A stretch of DNA of 64,000 nt from DASZTV01 sp035548125. GTDB lineage: Bacteria; Actinomycetota; Actinomycetes; JAFAQI01. Below are positions 16,620-25,487 of the stretch, one piece after another. Positions within the stretch are counted from its first letter, which is position 1. The number at the start of each line of letters is the position of its first letter. A program made the translations under genes and the position numbers. The notes beneath the pieces were generated by a model that was not told the origin of the DNA, made no database searches, and worked only from the letters and a program-made list of their open reading frames with translations. The DNA lies in assembly GCA_035548125.1 (NCBI GenBank), contig DASZTV010000052.1, positions 30,835 through 94,834 on the forward strand, written 5' to 3'.

Positions 16620-18581
16620 GTGGTCAATGAAGGAGACCTGCTCTGGACCCCGAGTGAGCAGCGAGCCGAGGGCTCCCGGCTGAGCCAGTTCCAGCAGTGG
16701 CTTCGCACCGAGCGCGGCCTCGACTTCGCGGCCTACGACGAGCTGCACAGCTGGTCCGTGGCGCACCTCGACGACTTCTGGGGGGCGTTCGACGAGTGGA
16801 TCGGGATCCGCTGGTCGACGCCGTACGAGGCGGTGCTTGGGAGCCGGGCGCTGCCGGGTGCGACGTGGTTCCCCGCGGGTCGGACGAACTACGCGGAGCA
16901 CCTTCTCTATCCGCTGCAACGGGTCGAGCTGGAGGACGTCGCCGTCATCGCAGTACGCGAGGACGGCCAGGAGGTGCAGCTCACCTGGCGCGAGCTGCGC
17001 ACCCAGGTCGCGAGCGTCCGCAACTGGATGGCGGGTCGCGGCATCGCGCGCGGCGACCGGGTCGTCGCCCTGCTGCCCAACGGAGCAGAGGCTCTCGTCG
17101 CGATGCTCGCGGCCGCGTCGCTGGGCGCGATCTGGTCGAGCTGTTCGCCGGACTTCGGCCCGACCGCGATCGCCGATCGCTTCACCCAGATCGAGCCGAC
17201 ACTGCTTCTCGCGGTCGACGGCTACCACTACGGCGGGAAGCGGTTCGACATCCGCGGGACCGTCACAGAGCTGCGAGATGCGTTGCCGACCCTCCGCGAC
17301 ACGGTGCTCGTGCCGTACCTCGACGAGGCCGCCACTTTGCCGGACTCGGCATCGTGGCAGGAGCTGCTCTCGGTCGGGGGCAGCGTCTCCTTCGAGCCGA
17401 TGGCATTCGACGACCCGCTGTGGGTCCTCTACTCGTCGGGCACCACCGGGCTGCCGAAGCCGATCCTGCACGGACACGGCGGAATGCTGATCGAGCACGC
17501 CAAGCAGCTGGCGCTGCATCTCGACCTCGGCCGCGGTGACCGGTTCTTCTGGTTCAGCACCACCGGCTGGATGATGTGGAACCTGCTGGTGTCCGGACTC
17601 GCGGTCGGCTCGTCGATCGTGTTGTACGACGGCAATCCGGCGTTCCCGGACCAGATGGCGCTGTGGCGACTGGCGGCGCGCACCCGCATCACGTGCCTGG
17701 GTCTGGGCGCGCCGTTCATCCAGGCGTGCGAGAAGGCAGGCCTGCGGCCTGCGGAGCAGGTTGACCTGTCCGCGATCCGCTCGGTCGGCTCGACCGGGGC
17801 GCCGCTCCCGCCGGAGGGGTTCGCCTGGGTCTACGACGCGGTCGGCTCCGACGTGATGCTGTCCTCGCTGTCCGGCGGGACTGACGTCTGCACCGCTTTC
17901 GTCGGGGGCGCGCCGACCCTGCCGGTGCGGGCCGGGGTGATTCCGGCCAAGCTGCTCGGCTGCGCCGTTGCCGCCTACGACGAGGACGGCCGCGAGGTGG
18001 TCGGCGAGGTGGGGGAGCTGGTCATCACCGAGCCGATGCCGTCGATGCCGGTGGGCTTCTGGAACGACCCCGACGGGTCGCGGCTGTTCGCGTCGTACTA
18101 CGACACCTTCCCCGGCGTGTGGCGACACGGCGACTGGGTGAAGTTCGAGTCCGACGGATCGTGTGTCATCTACGGCCGCAGCGACTCGACCCTCAACCGC
18201 GGCGGGGTCCGGATGGGGACCTCGGAGTTCTATCGGGTGGTGGAGGGTCTGCCGCACGTCGTCGACTCGCTGGTGGTCGACACTTCGGCGGCGGGCGTCG
18301 AGGGCAGGCTGCTGTTGTTCGTCGTGCTCGCCGACGGAGCCTCGCTCGACGAGGTGACCGACGAGATCCGGCGACTGACCCGCTCGCAGCTCTCGCCGCG
18401 CCACGTGCCGGACGAGGTCATCGCCGTCGACACGGTCCCGCGCACGATCAACGGCAAGAAGTGCGAGGTGCCCGTCAAGCGGATTCTCGCCGGCGTACCC
18501 GTGGATCGCGCGGTCTCGAAGGGCGCGCTCGCCGATCCGGCGTCGCTGGCCCCCTTCGTCTCACTCGCCCAGACGCGGTAG
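16620..18581 (+). CDS. aacS: Acetoacetyl-CoA synthetase
   Basis: A 653-residue adenylate-forming enzyme. The length and the opening (LLWTPSEQRAEGSRLSQFQQWL) are typical of acetoacetate--CoA ligases, which have an N-terminal domain shared with acetyl-CoA synthetase. The P-loop LYSSGTTGLPKPILHGHGG and the C-terminal INGKKCEVPVKRIL (acylatable Lys) are present. It activates acetoacetate for lipid synthesis or ketone use. The GTG start lies 9 bases after the hemH stop. Its end overlaps the convergent TIGR03089 gene by 21 bases. Confidence 0.92.
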   Translation: MVNEGDLLWTPSEQRAEGSRLSQFQQWLRTERGLDFAAYDELHSWSVAHLDDFWGAFDEWIGIRWSTPYEAVLGSRALPGATWFPAGRTNYAEHLLYPLQRVELEDVAVIAVREDGQEVQLTWRELRTQVASVRNWMAGRGIARGDRVVALLPNGAEALVAMLAAASLGAIWSSCSPDFGPTAIADRFTQIEPTLLLAVDGYHYGGKRFDIRGTVTELRDALPTLRDTVLVPYLDEAATLPDSASWQELLSVGGSVSFEPMAFDDPLWVLYSSGTTGLPKPILHGHGGMLIEHAKQLALHLDLGRGDRFFWFSTTGWMMWNLLVSGLAVGSSIVLYDGNPAFPDQMALWRLAARTRITCLGLGAPFIQACEKAGLRPAEQVDLSAIRSVGSTGAPLPPEGFAWVYDAVGSDVMLSSLSGGTDVCTAFVGGAPTLPVRAGVIPAKLLGCAVAAYDEDGREVVGEVGELVITEPMPSMPVGFWNDPDGSRLFASYYDTFPGVWRHGDWVKFESDGSCVIYGRSDSTLNRGGVRMGTSEFYRVVEGLPHVVDSLVVDTSAAGVEGRLLLFVVLADGASLDEVTDEIRRLTRSQLSPRHVPDEVIAVDTVPRTINGKKCEVPVKRILAGVPVDRAVSKGALADPASLAPFVSLAQTR

Positions 18582-19160
18582 GCCTGGTACGTCCACGCCG
18601 ACGGTGTGAGTGACTCGCTCCGCGGCGGCGCGGTCCGCCGCCTTGGCGTCGGCAGGGGCGTAGACGACCGATCCACCCGCCGCGAGCGGCGCGAGCAGGC
18701 CCCAGCCGGTCCCGGGTGCGTCGAGTGGCAGGGCGCTCATCAGCCGTGCCCCGCGGGGGACCTCCGGGACGGCGTTCACCAGCTCCGCGCCGGAGGCCTC
18801 GGAAGCAACGAACGAGTCGGGATAAGCGGCGACGAGGGCTGACAGACCAGCCCCCATCGGGTCCAGCGGGAGGTCGAGGCGCTGCCCGGTTCCGTCGAGG
18901 TCGACCGCCGCGCCGACCGACCAGGCCGAGAGCAGGACGACGGCGGTCACCCAGTGCGGCTCGGGGTCCAGTGACAACGCGTCGCCCGGTTCGACACCGA
19001 CCTCGTCGACCAGGTAGCCCGCGATCTTGGCGACCCAGTTGGCCGTCGTGGCGACTGAGAGCTCCACCCGGCCACCCGTCGCTGCGTCGTACCAGGTGAT
19101 CAGCGGACGGGCGCCGTCGAGGCGCAGCTCGCGGGCCAGCAAATCCGGAGGTGTCGTCAC
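18561..19160 (-). CDS. TIGR03089 family protein
   Basis: The 199-residue protein fits the actinobacterial TIGR03089 family, which resembles the N-terminal part of adenylate-forming enzymes (SVATTANWVAKIAGYLVDEVGVEPGD near residues 35-60) but lacks the TSGTTG-type P-loop and the C-terminal domain. Function is unknown. In mycobacteria the family member (Rv3268) lies in the same region, near the rhamnose and NDP-sugar genes. It is convergent with aacS, overlapping it by 21 bases, and divergent from the glycosyltransferase gene. Confidence 0.78.
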   Translation of the reverse strand: MTTPPDLLARELRLDGARPLITWYDAATGGRVELSVATTANWVAKIAGYLVDEVGVEPGDALSLDPEPHWVTAVVLLSAWSVGAAVDLDGTGQRLDLPLDPMGAGLSALVAAYPDSFVASEASGAELVNAVPEVPRGARLMSALPLDAPGTGWGLLAPLAAGGSVVYAPADAKAADRAAAERVTHTVGVDVPGLPRLGE

Positions 19161-19255
19161 CTCATCGAGGATGCACGTGTCGCGGGTCCGGCGGGGCTAC
19201 GCTGATCGGAAGCAACGAAAACTTCGTACGAGATCAGACGGGGAGGGAGCCGCTC

Positions 19256-20383
19256 GTGGCCCCCCGAGTGCTGGTCGACGCGACCGCTGTACCCGCTGAT
19301 CGCGGTGGGGTGGGGCGATACGTCGACGGCCTGCTGGGCGCTCTCGGCGCCGCCGACGCCGATTTCGCTGTCGTCTGTCAGCGCGCCGATGCCGAGCGCT
19401 ATGCGCTGCTCGCGCCGCAGGCGACGGTGGTCCCCGGCCCGCCCGCCATCGCGCATCGACCCGCTCGACTGGCGTGGGAGCAGACCGGACTGCCGCTCGT
19501 CGCGCAGCAGCTCGGCGTCGACGTGATTCATTCCCCGCACTACACGATGCCGCTGCGGGCCGGCCGCCCCGTGGTCGTCACGATCCACGACGCGACGTTC
19601 TTCACCGCGCCGGAGGACGTCGCCGCGGTGAAGGGCACCTTCTTCCGGTCGGCGATCCGTACCGCGCTGCGTCGCGCGACGCGGGTGATCGTCCCGAGCA
19701 AGGCAACCCGTGACGAGCTGGTCCGGGTCCTCGACGCCGATCCGACGATGGTCGACGTCGCCTACCACGGGGTCGACCCCCAGCTGTTCCACCCGCCGAC
19801 CGACACGGACAAGGCCCGGGTCGCGGCGAGGCTCGGCATCCGCGGCGACTACGTCGCGTTTCTGGGAGTGCTCGAACCGCGCAAGAACGTGCCGGCCCTG
19901 ATCCGGGGCTGGGTGGAGGCGGTGAGCTGGCGCGACGACCCGCCGGCCCTGGTGCTCGCCGGCGGTCGCGGCTGGGATGAGGACGTCGACGCCGCGGTCG
20001 CCGAGGTCCCCACGCATCTTCGGGTGGTGCGGCCGGGCTACCTCCGCTTCGCCGACCTGCCCGGCTACCTCGGCGGCGCGACGGTCGTCGCGTTTCCCAG
20101 CCACGGCGAGGGGTTCGGCCTGCCGGTGCTGGAGGCGATGGCGTGTGGCACCCCGGTCCTGACCACGCCGCGGCTGTCCCTGCCGGAGGTCGGCGGCGAC
20201 GCGGTCGCCTACACCGAACCCGACGCGGCGTCGATCGGGGCCGCATTGTCGGCGTTGCTCGACGACGAGACCCGGCGCCGCGCGTTGGGTGACGCGGCAC
20301 TCGCCCGCGCGCAGGAGTTCACCTGGTCGGCCAGCGCCGAGGCGCACATCGCGGCGTACGCCCGCGCCGCCTCCCGGGCGTAA
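19256..20383 (+). CDS. Glycosyltransferase, GT4-type (GT-B fold)
   Basis: A 375-residue retaining glycosyltransferase with GVGRYVDGLL in the N-terminal domain, LGVLEPRKNV at the nucleotide site and HGEGFGLPVLEAMACGTPV, which contains the E-x7-E motif of GT4 enzymes. GTG at 19256 is preferred because GGGAGGGAG at 19241-19249 is well placed; the open frame upstream is not protein-like. The NDP-sugar pyrophosphorylase gene follows 12 bases later. Mycobacteria have a GT2 rhamnosyltransferase (wbbL1) at this position, so this may be a non-homologous replacement. A role in wall or exopolysaccharide glycan assembly is inferred. Confidence 0.88.
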   Translation: MAPRVLVDATAVPADRGGVGRYVDGLLGALGAADADFAVVCQRADAERYALLAPQATVVPGPPAIAHRPARLAWEQTGLPLVAQQLGVDVIHSPHYTMPLRAGRPVVVTIHDATFFTAPEDVAAVKGTFFRSAIRTALRRATRVIVPSKATRDELVRVLDADPTMVDVAYHGVDPQLFHPPTDTDKARVAARLGIRGDYVAFLGVLEPRKNVPALIRGWVEAVSWRDDPPALVLAGGRGWDEDVDAAVAEVPTHLRVVRPGYLRFADLPGYLGGATVVAFPSHGEGFGLPVLEAMACGTPVLTTPRLSLPEVGGDAVAYTEPDAASIGAALSALLDDETRRRALGDAALARAQEFTWSASAEAHIAAYARAASRA

Positions 20384-20395
20384 CCGGGCAGACGC

Positions 20396-21466
20396 GTGGA
20401 AGCGGTCGTCCTCGTCGGGGGACAGGGCACCCGGCTGCAGCCGCTGACCCTTCGCACGCCGAAGCCGATGCTGCCGTTCGCCGGTGCGCCGTTCCTCGCC
20501 CACCAGCTCAGCCGGCTGCGCGACGTCGGCGTCGACCACATCGTGCTGGCGACGTCGTACCGCTCCGAGGTGTTCCACGAGTACTTCGGCAGCGGCAAGG
20601 AGCTCGGCGTACGGATCGACTTCGTCACCGAGGTGGAGCCGCTCGGCACGGCAGGCGGCATTCGCAACGTGGCGCGTCGCCTGGAGTCCGGACCCGACGA
20701 CGCGGTCGTCGTGCTGAACGGCGACATCCTGTCCGGACACGACCTCCGCGCCCAGCTCGACCTGCACCGCCGGCGCGAGGCGGCTGTGACGCTGCATCTC
20801 GTCGAGGTCGAGGACGCCCGCGCCTTCGGCTGCGTCCCGACGGATTCACACGCCCGCGTGACAGCCTTCATCGAGAAGTCCGATGCGCCGGTGACCAACC
20901 GGATCAACGCGGGGTGCTATGTCTTCACCCGCAGTGTCATCGACGCCATCCCGGAAGGTCGCCCGGTCTCCGTGGAGCGCGAGACCTTCCCGGGGTTGCT
21001 CGAGGCGGGCGAGATCCTGCTCGGGTACGTCGAGACGGCGTACTGGCTCGACGTGGGGACGCCTGCCTCGTTCGTGGCTGCGAGTGCCGACGTCGTGTCC
21101 GGGGTGCTCGCCTCGCCCGCGCTTCCGGGTCCCCCGGGTGAGGCGCTGGTCCTCGAGGAGGCCTTGGTGCACGCCGGCGCCGTCGTCAACGGCGGGTCGG
21201 TGATCGGACCGCGGGCGCGCGTCGACGCCGGTGCGCAGGTGACCGGGTCGGTCATCGGTGACGGCGTCCACATCCAAGCCGGCGCCGCTGTCGTCGGCTC
21301 GCTCGTCGGCCGCCGGGCGGTGATCGGTCAGCGCACCGTCGTGGACAGCGCCGTCATCGGTGAATGCGCGGTGATCGGCGCGAACAACGAGCTGAGCTCG
21401 GGGATCCGGATCTGGAACGACGCCGTCATCCCCGACGCCGCCGTTCGGTTCAGCCCGCTTCCCTGA
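20396..21466 (+). CDS. NDP-sugar synthase (mannose-1-phosphate guanylyltransferase-like)
   Basis: The 356-residue product begins with the nucleotidyltransferase signature VLVGGQGTRLQPLTLRTPKPML, has the metal-binding LNGDIL near residue 107, and ends in a left-handed beta-helix (repeats VIGPRA, VIGDGV, VIGQRT, VIGECA). It corresponds to the Rv3264c-type protein, described as GDP-mannose pyrophosphorylase. It forms an NDP-sugar from NTP and sugar-1-phosphate; GDP-mannose or a glucose nucleotide is possible. Its end overlaps the convergent fbiB by 17 bases. Confidence 0.87.
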   Translation: MEAVVLVGGQGTRLQPLTLRTPKPMLPFAGAPFLAHQLSRLRDVGVDHIVLATSYRSEVFHEYFGSGKELGVRIDFVTEVEPLGTAGGIRNVARRLESGPDDAVVVLNGDILSGHDLRAQLDLHRRREAAVTLHLVEVEDARAFGCVPTDSHARVTAFIEKSDAPVTNRINAGCYVFTRSVIDAIPEGRPVSVERETFPGLLEAGEILLGYVETAYWLDVGTPASFVAASADVVSGVLASPALPGPPGEALVLEEALVHAGAVVNGGSVIGPRARVDAGAQVTGSVIGDGVHIQAGAAVVGSLVGRRAVIGQRTVVDSAVIGECAVIGANNELSSGIRIWNDAVIPDAAVRFSPLP

Positions 21467-22433
21467 CCCGGATCTGGGCACCGGCCGCCACGGCCTGCGG
21501 CGTGCTCGCCCGGATACCTTCCGCGGCAAGCGCGGCCATCAGTCGCCCGATGGTGTAGCCGACCTCGAGCGGGTCGCCGAGCACCGTCACCCACCGGCCG
21601 TCCTCGTGGACCGTCAGCTCTGCGGAAACGTCACCGAGCGCCTCGACGGCACGCATGATGTCTGCCACCTTCGCCCCGCCGTCGTCGGGCGAGATCGTGA
21701 TCGGTGCGCTGTCGTGCACCACACCGACCTGCGCGTCGTGGGTACCGGTGGCGAACATGTCGTCGACAGCGGGGCGGATCAACGGCCGGGCGCCTCGGTC
21801 CAGCACAGGTCTGCGGAAGTCGAGCCCGCGCACGATCGCGACGGGTCTCCCGGCGAGTTTGCCCTTGACCAGGTCACCGGCGGCGGCGAGCTCGTCGGCG
21901 AGCGCGGTCACGGTTACCTCGAGCAGCTGTCCGAACGTGTCCGTGCTGCCGCGCAGGTCGTCGAGCACCTCGATTCCCGAGGCGCCGATCGCGGTGTCGA
22001 CCACGCCGTCCCGCCACGGGCGTCCCATCGTGTCGGTGACGATCACCGCGACGTCGACCCCGAGACGCTCCCGCAACCCGTCCCGGATCCGGCCGGCGGA
22101 GGCATCCGGGTCAAGCGGAAGCAACGCGACACTTCCCGCCGGCACGTTGCTCGCGTCGATGCCGGCGGCGGCCAGCACGAAACCGTGGCGGGTCTGCACG
22201 ATCTGGGTACGGCCGCGCCGGGCGACGACCCGGGCCGTCTCGGCGGCGAGATGCTCCTCGCGGGTACCTGGAACGAGACGCCCCTCGGCCTTCGACACCA
22301 CCTTGCTGGTGACGATGACCACGTCGCCGTCCGCCAGCGCGGCGCCCGTGTCGACGATCAGCTGGGCGAGGTCGTCGCCTTCGGTCACCTCGGGGATCCC
22401 GTCGGGCGCCCAGACGGTGATGGTCCCGCTCAT
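21450..22433 (-). CDS. fbiB: Coenzyme F420-0:L-glutamate ligase without nitroreductase domain
   Basis: FbiB/CofE adds glutamates to F420-0. The 327-residue product has the CofE core: VIVTSKVVSKAEGR, DTMGRPWRDGVVDTAIG and ADELAAAGDLVKGK. Mycobacterial FbiB is about 448 residues, with a C-terminal FMN nitroreductase-like domain that reduces dehydro-F420-0. Here the CofE part is followed only by about 80 residues with no such domain (VADIMRAVEALGDVSAELTV and onwards). The start at 22433 overlaps the fbiA stop (ATGA). Confidence 0.9.
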   Translation of the reverse strand: MSGTITVWAPDGIPEVTEGDDLAQLIVDTGAALADGDVVIVTSKVVSKAEGRLVPGTREEHLAAETARVVARRGRTQIVQTRHGFVLAAAGIDASNVPAGSVALLPLDPDASAGRIRDGLRERLGVDVAVIVTDTMGRPWRDGVVDTAIGASGIEVLDDLRGSTDTFGQLLEVTVTALADELAAAGDLVKGKLAGRPVAIVRGLDFRRPVLDRGARPLIRPAVDDMFATGTHDAQVGVVHDSAPITISPDDGGAKVADIMRAVEALGDVSAELTVHEDGRWVTVLGDPLEVGYTIGRLMAALAAEGIRASTPQAVAAGAQIRVREAG

Positions 22434-23407
22434 TCGGCGGCTGCCAGCGCCAGGTCGATCGCCGCGCGCGCCATCGCGGCGGTGGCGTCGACGTCGGTCA
22501 TCAGGAGCGGTACCGCGCGGGCGCGCACGCCCGCGTCGTTGAGCGCCGCGACCTGGGCCGCGTCGACGTCGTCGACCAGCCAGCCGTCGAGCAGGCCGCC
22601 GGCTCGACGGGCCCCGTAATGGCGGGCGACCGCGTCGGCAGCGGTGGTCACGCCGATCGCCGAAAGGCAGGCGTCCGCCATACCTCGTACCGGCGCGCCG
22701 CCGACGATCGGGGACAGCCCGACCACCGGAGCGGCGGTGCTGCGAACGGCGGCGGCGATGCCCGGGACCTCGAGGATCACGCCGATCGACACGACCGGGT
22801 TGCTCGGCGCGAACAGCACCACGTCGGCCTCGGCGATCGCCTCCCGCACCCCGGGCGCGGGCTTGGCCGAAGCGACGCCACGCAGCTCGAACCGGGTGGC
22901 CGGCACCTGCGCGCGAAGCCGCACCCACCACTCCTGGAAGTGCATCGACGTGCCGTCGTCGAGATGGACGTGCGTCTCGATCGAGTCGTCAGTAGCCGGG
23001 ACGACAGTGATCCCGGTCCGCCACCGCTCGCACAGCCAGGCGGTCGCCGTCGACAGCGAGACGCCGTCAGCGAGCCAGCTGCTCCGGATCAGGTGGGTCG
23101 CGAGGTCGAGGTCGCCGAGCCCGAACCACGACGGCACCAGAGGCTCCGCCGCGTTGACCGCCTGGGCGTACGACGCGAGCTCGTCGCGCACGCGGAAGGT
23201 CTCGCCGTCGCGACCCCACCCCCGCTCCGGGCTGATCCCGTCGCCCAGCGTGTAGACGACACTGTCGAGATCGGGACAGATCCGAAGCCCGAGGATCGTC
23301 ATGTCGTCGCCGGTGTTGACGATCGCGGTCACGTCGTGGCCGAGAGTGCGCAGGCCGCGCAGGAAGCGGGCACCGCCGATCCCGCCGCACAACACCGTCA
23401 CGCGCAC
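22430..23407 (-). CDS. fbiA: 2-phospho-L-lactate / phosphoenolpyruvate transferase of F420 synthesis
   Basis: FbiA (CofD) joins the activated phospho-acid to the deazaflavin Fo. The 325-residue protein shows the CofD signatures VLCGGIGGARFLRGL at the N-terminus, VNTGDDMTILGLRICPDLDSVVYTL, and FAPSNPVVSIGVIL in the C-terminal half. The GTG start at 23407 is divergent from the coiled-coil gene with 80 bases between. fbiA and fbiB overlap by 4 bases. fbiC (Fo synthase) and fbiD were not found in this window. Confidence 0.93.
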   Translation of the reverse strand: MRVTVLCGGIGGARFLRGLRTLGHDVTAIVNTGDDMTILGLRICPDLDSVVYTLGDGISPERGWGRDGETFRVRDELASYAQAVNAAEPLVPSWFGLGDLDLATHLIRSSWLADGVSLSTATAWLCERWRTGITVVPATDDSIETHVHLDDGTSMHFQEWWVRLRAQVPATRFELRGVASAKPAPGVREAIAEADVVLFAPSNPVVSIGVILEVPGIAAAVRSTAAPVVGLSPIVGGAPVRGMADACLSAIGVTTAADAVARHYGARRAGGLLDGWLVDDVDAAQVAALNDAGVRARAVPLLMTDVDATAAMARAAIDLALAAAE

Positions 23408-23487
23408 GTCGCGCAGTCTTTCGTATCCGCCGCGGCTCCTCGGCGCGTAGGGTTCTCAACCAACGGAACCGGATCAGGGGAGCCAGG

Positions 23488-25014
23488 GTGGAAAGCGAGA
23501 CCTTCAGCGAGCCGATCTCTTTGCGCAGCCGGCTGGATGCGCTGGTGGTGGCTCCGGCCGCAGGTGCCGACTCGGGGCTTCCGGTGGCGCCCGTCGTCGC
23601 CGCTTCGCTGTCCGGCCTGCGCGCCGAGATGACCGGTCTCGAGGAACGTCTCGCGGCGATCGAGGACACGGTCGACGCGCTTGCCGAGCGGCTCGAGTCG
23701 CGGATCGTGTCCCTCGACGACCGGCTGGCGGCGCTGATGCAGTCCATCAGCTCCGAGCGGGCCGCCGCCGGCCAGCATCGGGAGCGGACCACCGAGGCGC
23801 TGCAGGAGCAGGCGTCGGCGCTCGACGAGTGGGCCGAAGCGGTCCGGGCCGGCCTCGAGGACCTCGGTGACGCGGTGGCGAGCAGCCTCGGCACGCTCGG
23901 CGAGCAGCTGCAGGACCCGGCTGCGCGCGAGGCGGATCGTCGCCACCTCGAGGCGATGTTGACCGAGGTCATGACGGCCGTGGACGAGGCGACCCGGCCG
24001 ATCGACGACCAGCTGGCGTCGATGCACGGCGGCATCCTCGACGGCTTCGCGGCGGCACGGGACCGGTTGCTCGAAGACCTCGGGGGCACCCTCGAGGCCC
24101 TCGAGCGTGCAACGGTCGCGACCCGCGACGATGTGGACAACCAGCTCAACGAGCTGCGCAGCGACTTTGCCGACGCGATCGACGAGATGCGCGAGCACGT
24201 CGAGAAGTCGGTGGAGACCTCGGCCGAGAGCGTCGCCGGGGCACTCGCGGACATGCAAGGGGAGTGGCGGCCGCGCGTCGAGGCCGTCGTGGAGGACGGG
24301 CGTACCGCCGCGCGGAGCGTGCTCGAAGAGGTGCAGGCCGAAGTGCAGCGGGCCATGGCCGACCTCCGCGATGCCCTGGACGGCCAGGTCGGTGCGATCG
24401 GTACGGTCACCGGCTACCTGAGCGGCGGCACGGACCGCCTCGTCGCCGCCGGACAGTCACTCCTCGCCTATCTCGGCGAGCGTGACCGGATGCTCGAACG
24501 TGAGCGGGACCGGATGCTCCACGAGGTGCTCGAGGAGTTCGCCGAGGGGCTCTCGCCGCGCGAGCGACGGGCGGTGGCCAGCCGTGTCGGCGAAGCCGTG
24601 GATCGGCGCCGCGACGCTCGGGATGCCGCCAGGTTCCGCAAGGCCGCCCCTCCCGAGCCCGAGATTCCGCCGGTTCCGTCGTTGGTGGCGAGGCTCGACG
24701 AGCCGCTCCCCGAGCCCGGACCGCTCCGAACGGCGGCGCCGGTGCGACGCTCCTCGCTGCGGCCGGCAGCCAAGCCCGCCGCCTCGAAATCGGCAGCGCC
24801 CGCGAAGCGGACCACGGCACCGGCGAAGCGGTCGACCGCCACCAAGCGGACGTCGGCGAAGCCGGCAGCTCCGGCGAAAAAGCCTGTTGCAGCAAGGAAA
24901 TCCGTCACCAAGAAGGCGACATCGGCGCCCCGCCGTACGGTGAAGAAGACGGCTCCGCCGGTCCCTGCTCCCGAGGTCCCGAGCGTCCCCGAGGCGACTG
25001 CCGACGAGTCCTAG
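23488..25014 (+). CDS. Coiled-coil protein with basic, histone-H1-like C-terminal tail
   Basis: I do not recognise a family. The 508-residue protein has no signal peptide or membrane segment. Residues about 45-370 are almost entirely helical heptads rich in Glu, Asp, Arg, Leu and Ala (LRAEMTGLEERLAAIEDTVD, then many degenerate repeats like apolipoprotein or SMC rods). Residues about 385-425 are Pro-rich, and the last 80 residues are repeats of Ala, Lys, Pro, Ser and Thr (AAPAKRTTAPAKRS, KPAAPAKKP, SVTKKATS), like histone H1 or HupB tails that bind DNA. GTG at 23488 follows AGGGGAG. It lies between fbiA and whiB. Architecture suggests a nucleoid or cytoskeletal scaffold; this is inference. Confidence 0.75.
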   Translation: MESETFSEPISLRSRLDALVVAPAAGADSGLPVAPVVAASLSGLRAEMTGLEERLAAIEDTVDALAERLESRIVSLDDRLAALMQSISSERAAAGQHRERTTEALQEQASALDEWAEAVRAGLEDLGDAVASSLGTLGEQLQDPAAREADRRHLEAMLTEVMTAVDEATRPIDDQLASMHGGILDGFAAARDRLLEDLGGTLEALERATVATRDDVDNQLNELRSDFADAIDEMREHVEKSVETSAESVAGALADMQGEWRPRVEAVVEDGRTAARSVLEEVQAEVQRAMADLRDALDGQVGAIGTVTGYLSGGTDRLVAAGQSLLAYLGERDRMLERERDRMLHEVLEEFAEGLSPRERRAVASRVGEAVDRRRDARDAARFRKAAPPEPEIPPVPSLVARLDEPLPEPGPLRTAAPVRRSSLRPAAKPAASKSAAPAKRTTAPAKRSTATKRTSAKPAAPAKKPVAARKSVTKKATSAPRRTVKKTAPPVPAPEVPSVPEATADES

Positions 25015-25051
25015 CCCAGGTCGGGAGTTTCAGCAATTACCACCACCCCCC

Positions 25052-25081
25052 TTGACTTTCGGGCTACGACGCGCATGTAAT
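25052..25081 (+). promoter_or_regulatory. Probable promoter of whiB
   Basis: TTGACT at 25052-25057 and TGTAAT at 25076-25081, 18 bases apart, match the housekeeping -35 and -10 consensus at five of six positions each. The predicted start would be near 25088, leaving an untranslated leader of about 70 bases before the whiB ATG at 25160. This is the most A/T-rich part of the surrounding 145-base intergenic region. Confidence 0.6.
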
Positions 25082-25159
25082 TCCACCCGTGTCATTTCCC
25101 CGGACACGCCGAGCCTCGCGAGCCGCCGGATCGGCCGCGAGCAGTGACGTGGAGGCAAC

Positions 25160-25423
25160 ATGACCGAGCCGTTCGTAGTCCTGGGCCCTGAGGACGAGAC
25201 GCTGCCGCTGCCCTGGCAGGTCGAGGCGCTGTGCGCGCAGACCGATCCCGAGGCCTTCTTCCCGGAGAAGGGCGGTTCGACCCGTGAGGCCAAGCGGGTG
25301 TGCGGCCGCTGCGACGTTCGAGGCGAGTGCCTGACCTACGCGCTGGCCCACGATGAGCGCTTCGGCATCTGGGGAGGTCTTTCCGAGCGTGAGCGCCGCA
25401 GGCTGAAGCGCCGCGTCGTCTGA
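25160..25423 (+). CDS. whiB2: WhiB-family iron-sulfur transcriptional regulator
   Basis: An 87-residue Wbl protein with the four cluster cysteines Cys25, Cys48, Cys51 and Cys57, the turn FGIWGG at 68-73 and the basic C-terminus ERRRLKRRVV. Wbl proteins bind a [4Fe-4S] cluster and work with the principal sigma factor; WhiB2/WhmD members control septation and sporulation. The ATG has a clear GGAGG at 25151-25155. Position beside fbiA/fbiB matches whiB2 in mycobacteria and whiB in Streptomyces, which supports the symbol. Confidence 0.9.
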   Translation: MTEPFVVLGPEDETLPLPWQVEALCAQTDPEAFFPEKGGSTREAKRVCGRCDVRGECLTYALAHDERFGIWGGLSERERRRLKRRVV

Positions 25424-25487
25424 CACCGCACTCGGCGCGGGGTCGGCTGCAATAGGCTCCTGAGGCCGGTCGACCCGGCTCTCTCCT

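Noticed and set aside
15522..18404. Minus-strand open frame of 960 codons
   Set aside because: It is opposite the ferrochelatase and acetoacetyl-CoA synthetase genes, both with clear catalytic motifs, and its translation is Arg/Asp/His-rich without any domain. This is the usual antisense shadow of high-G+C coding DNA.
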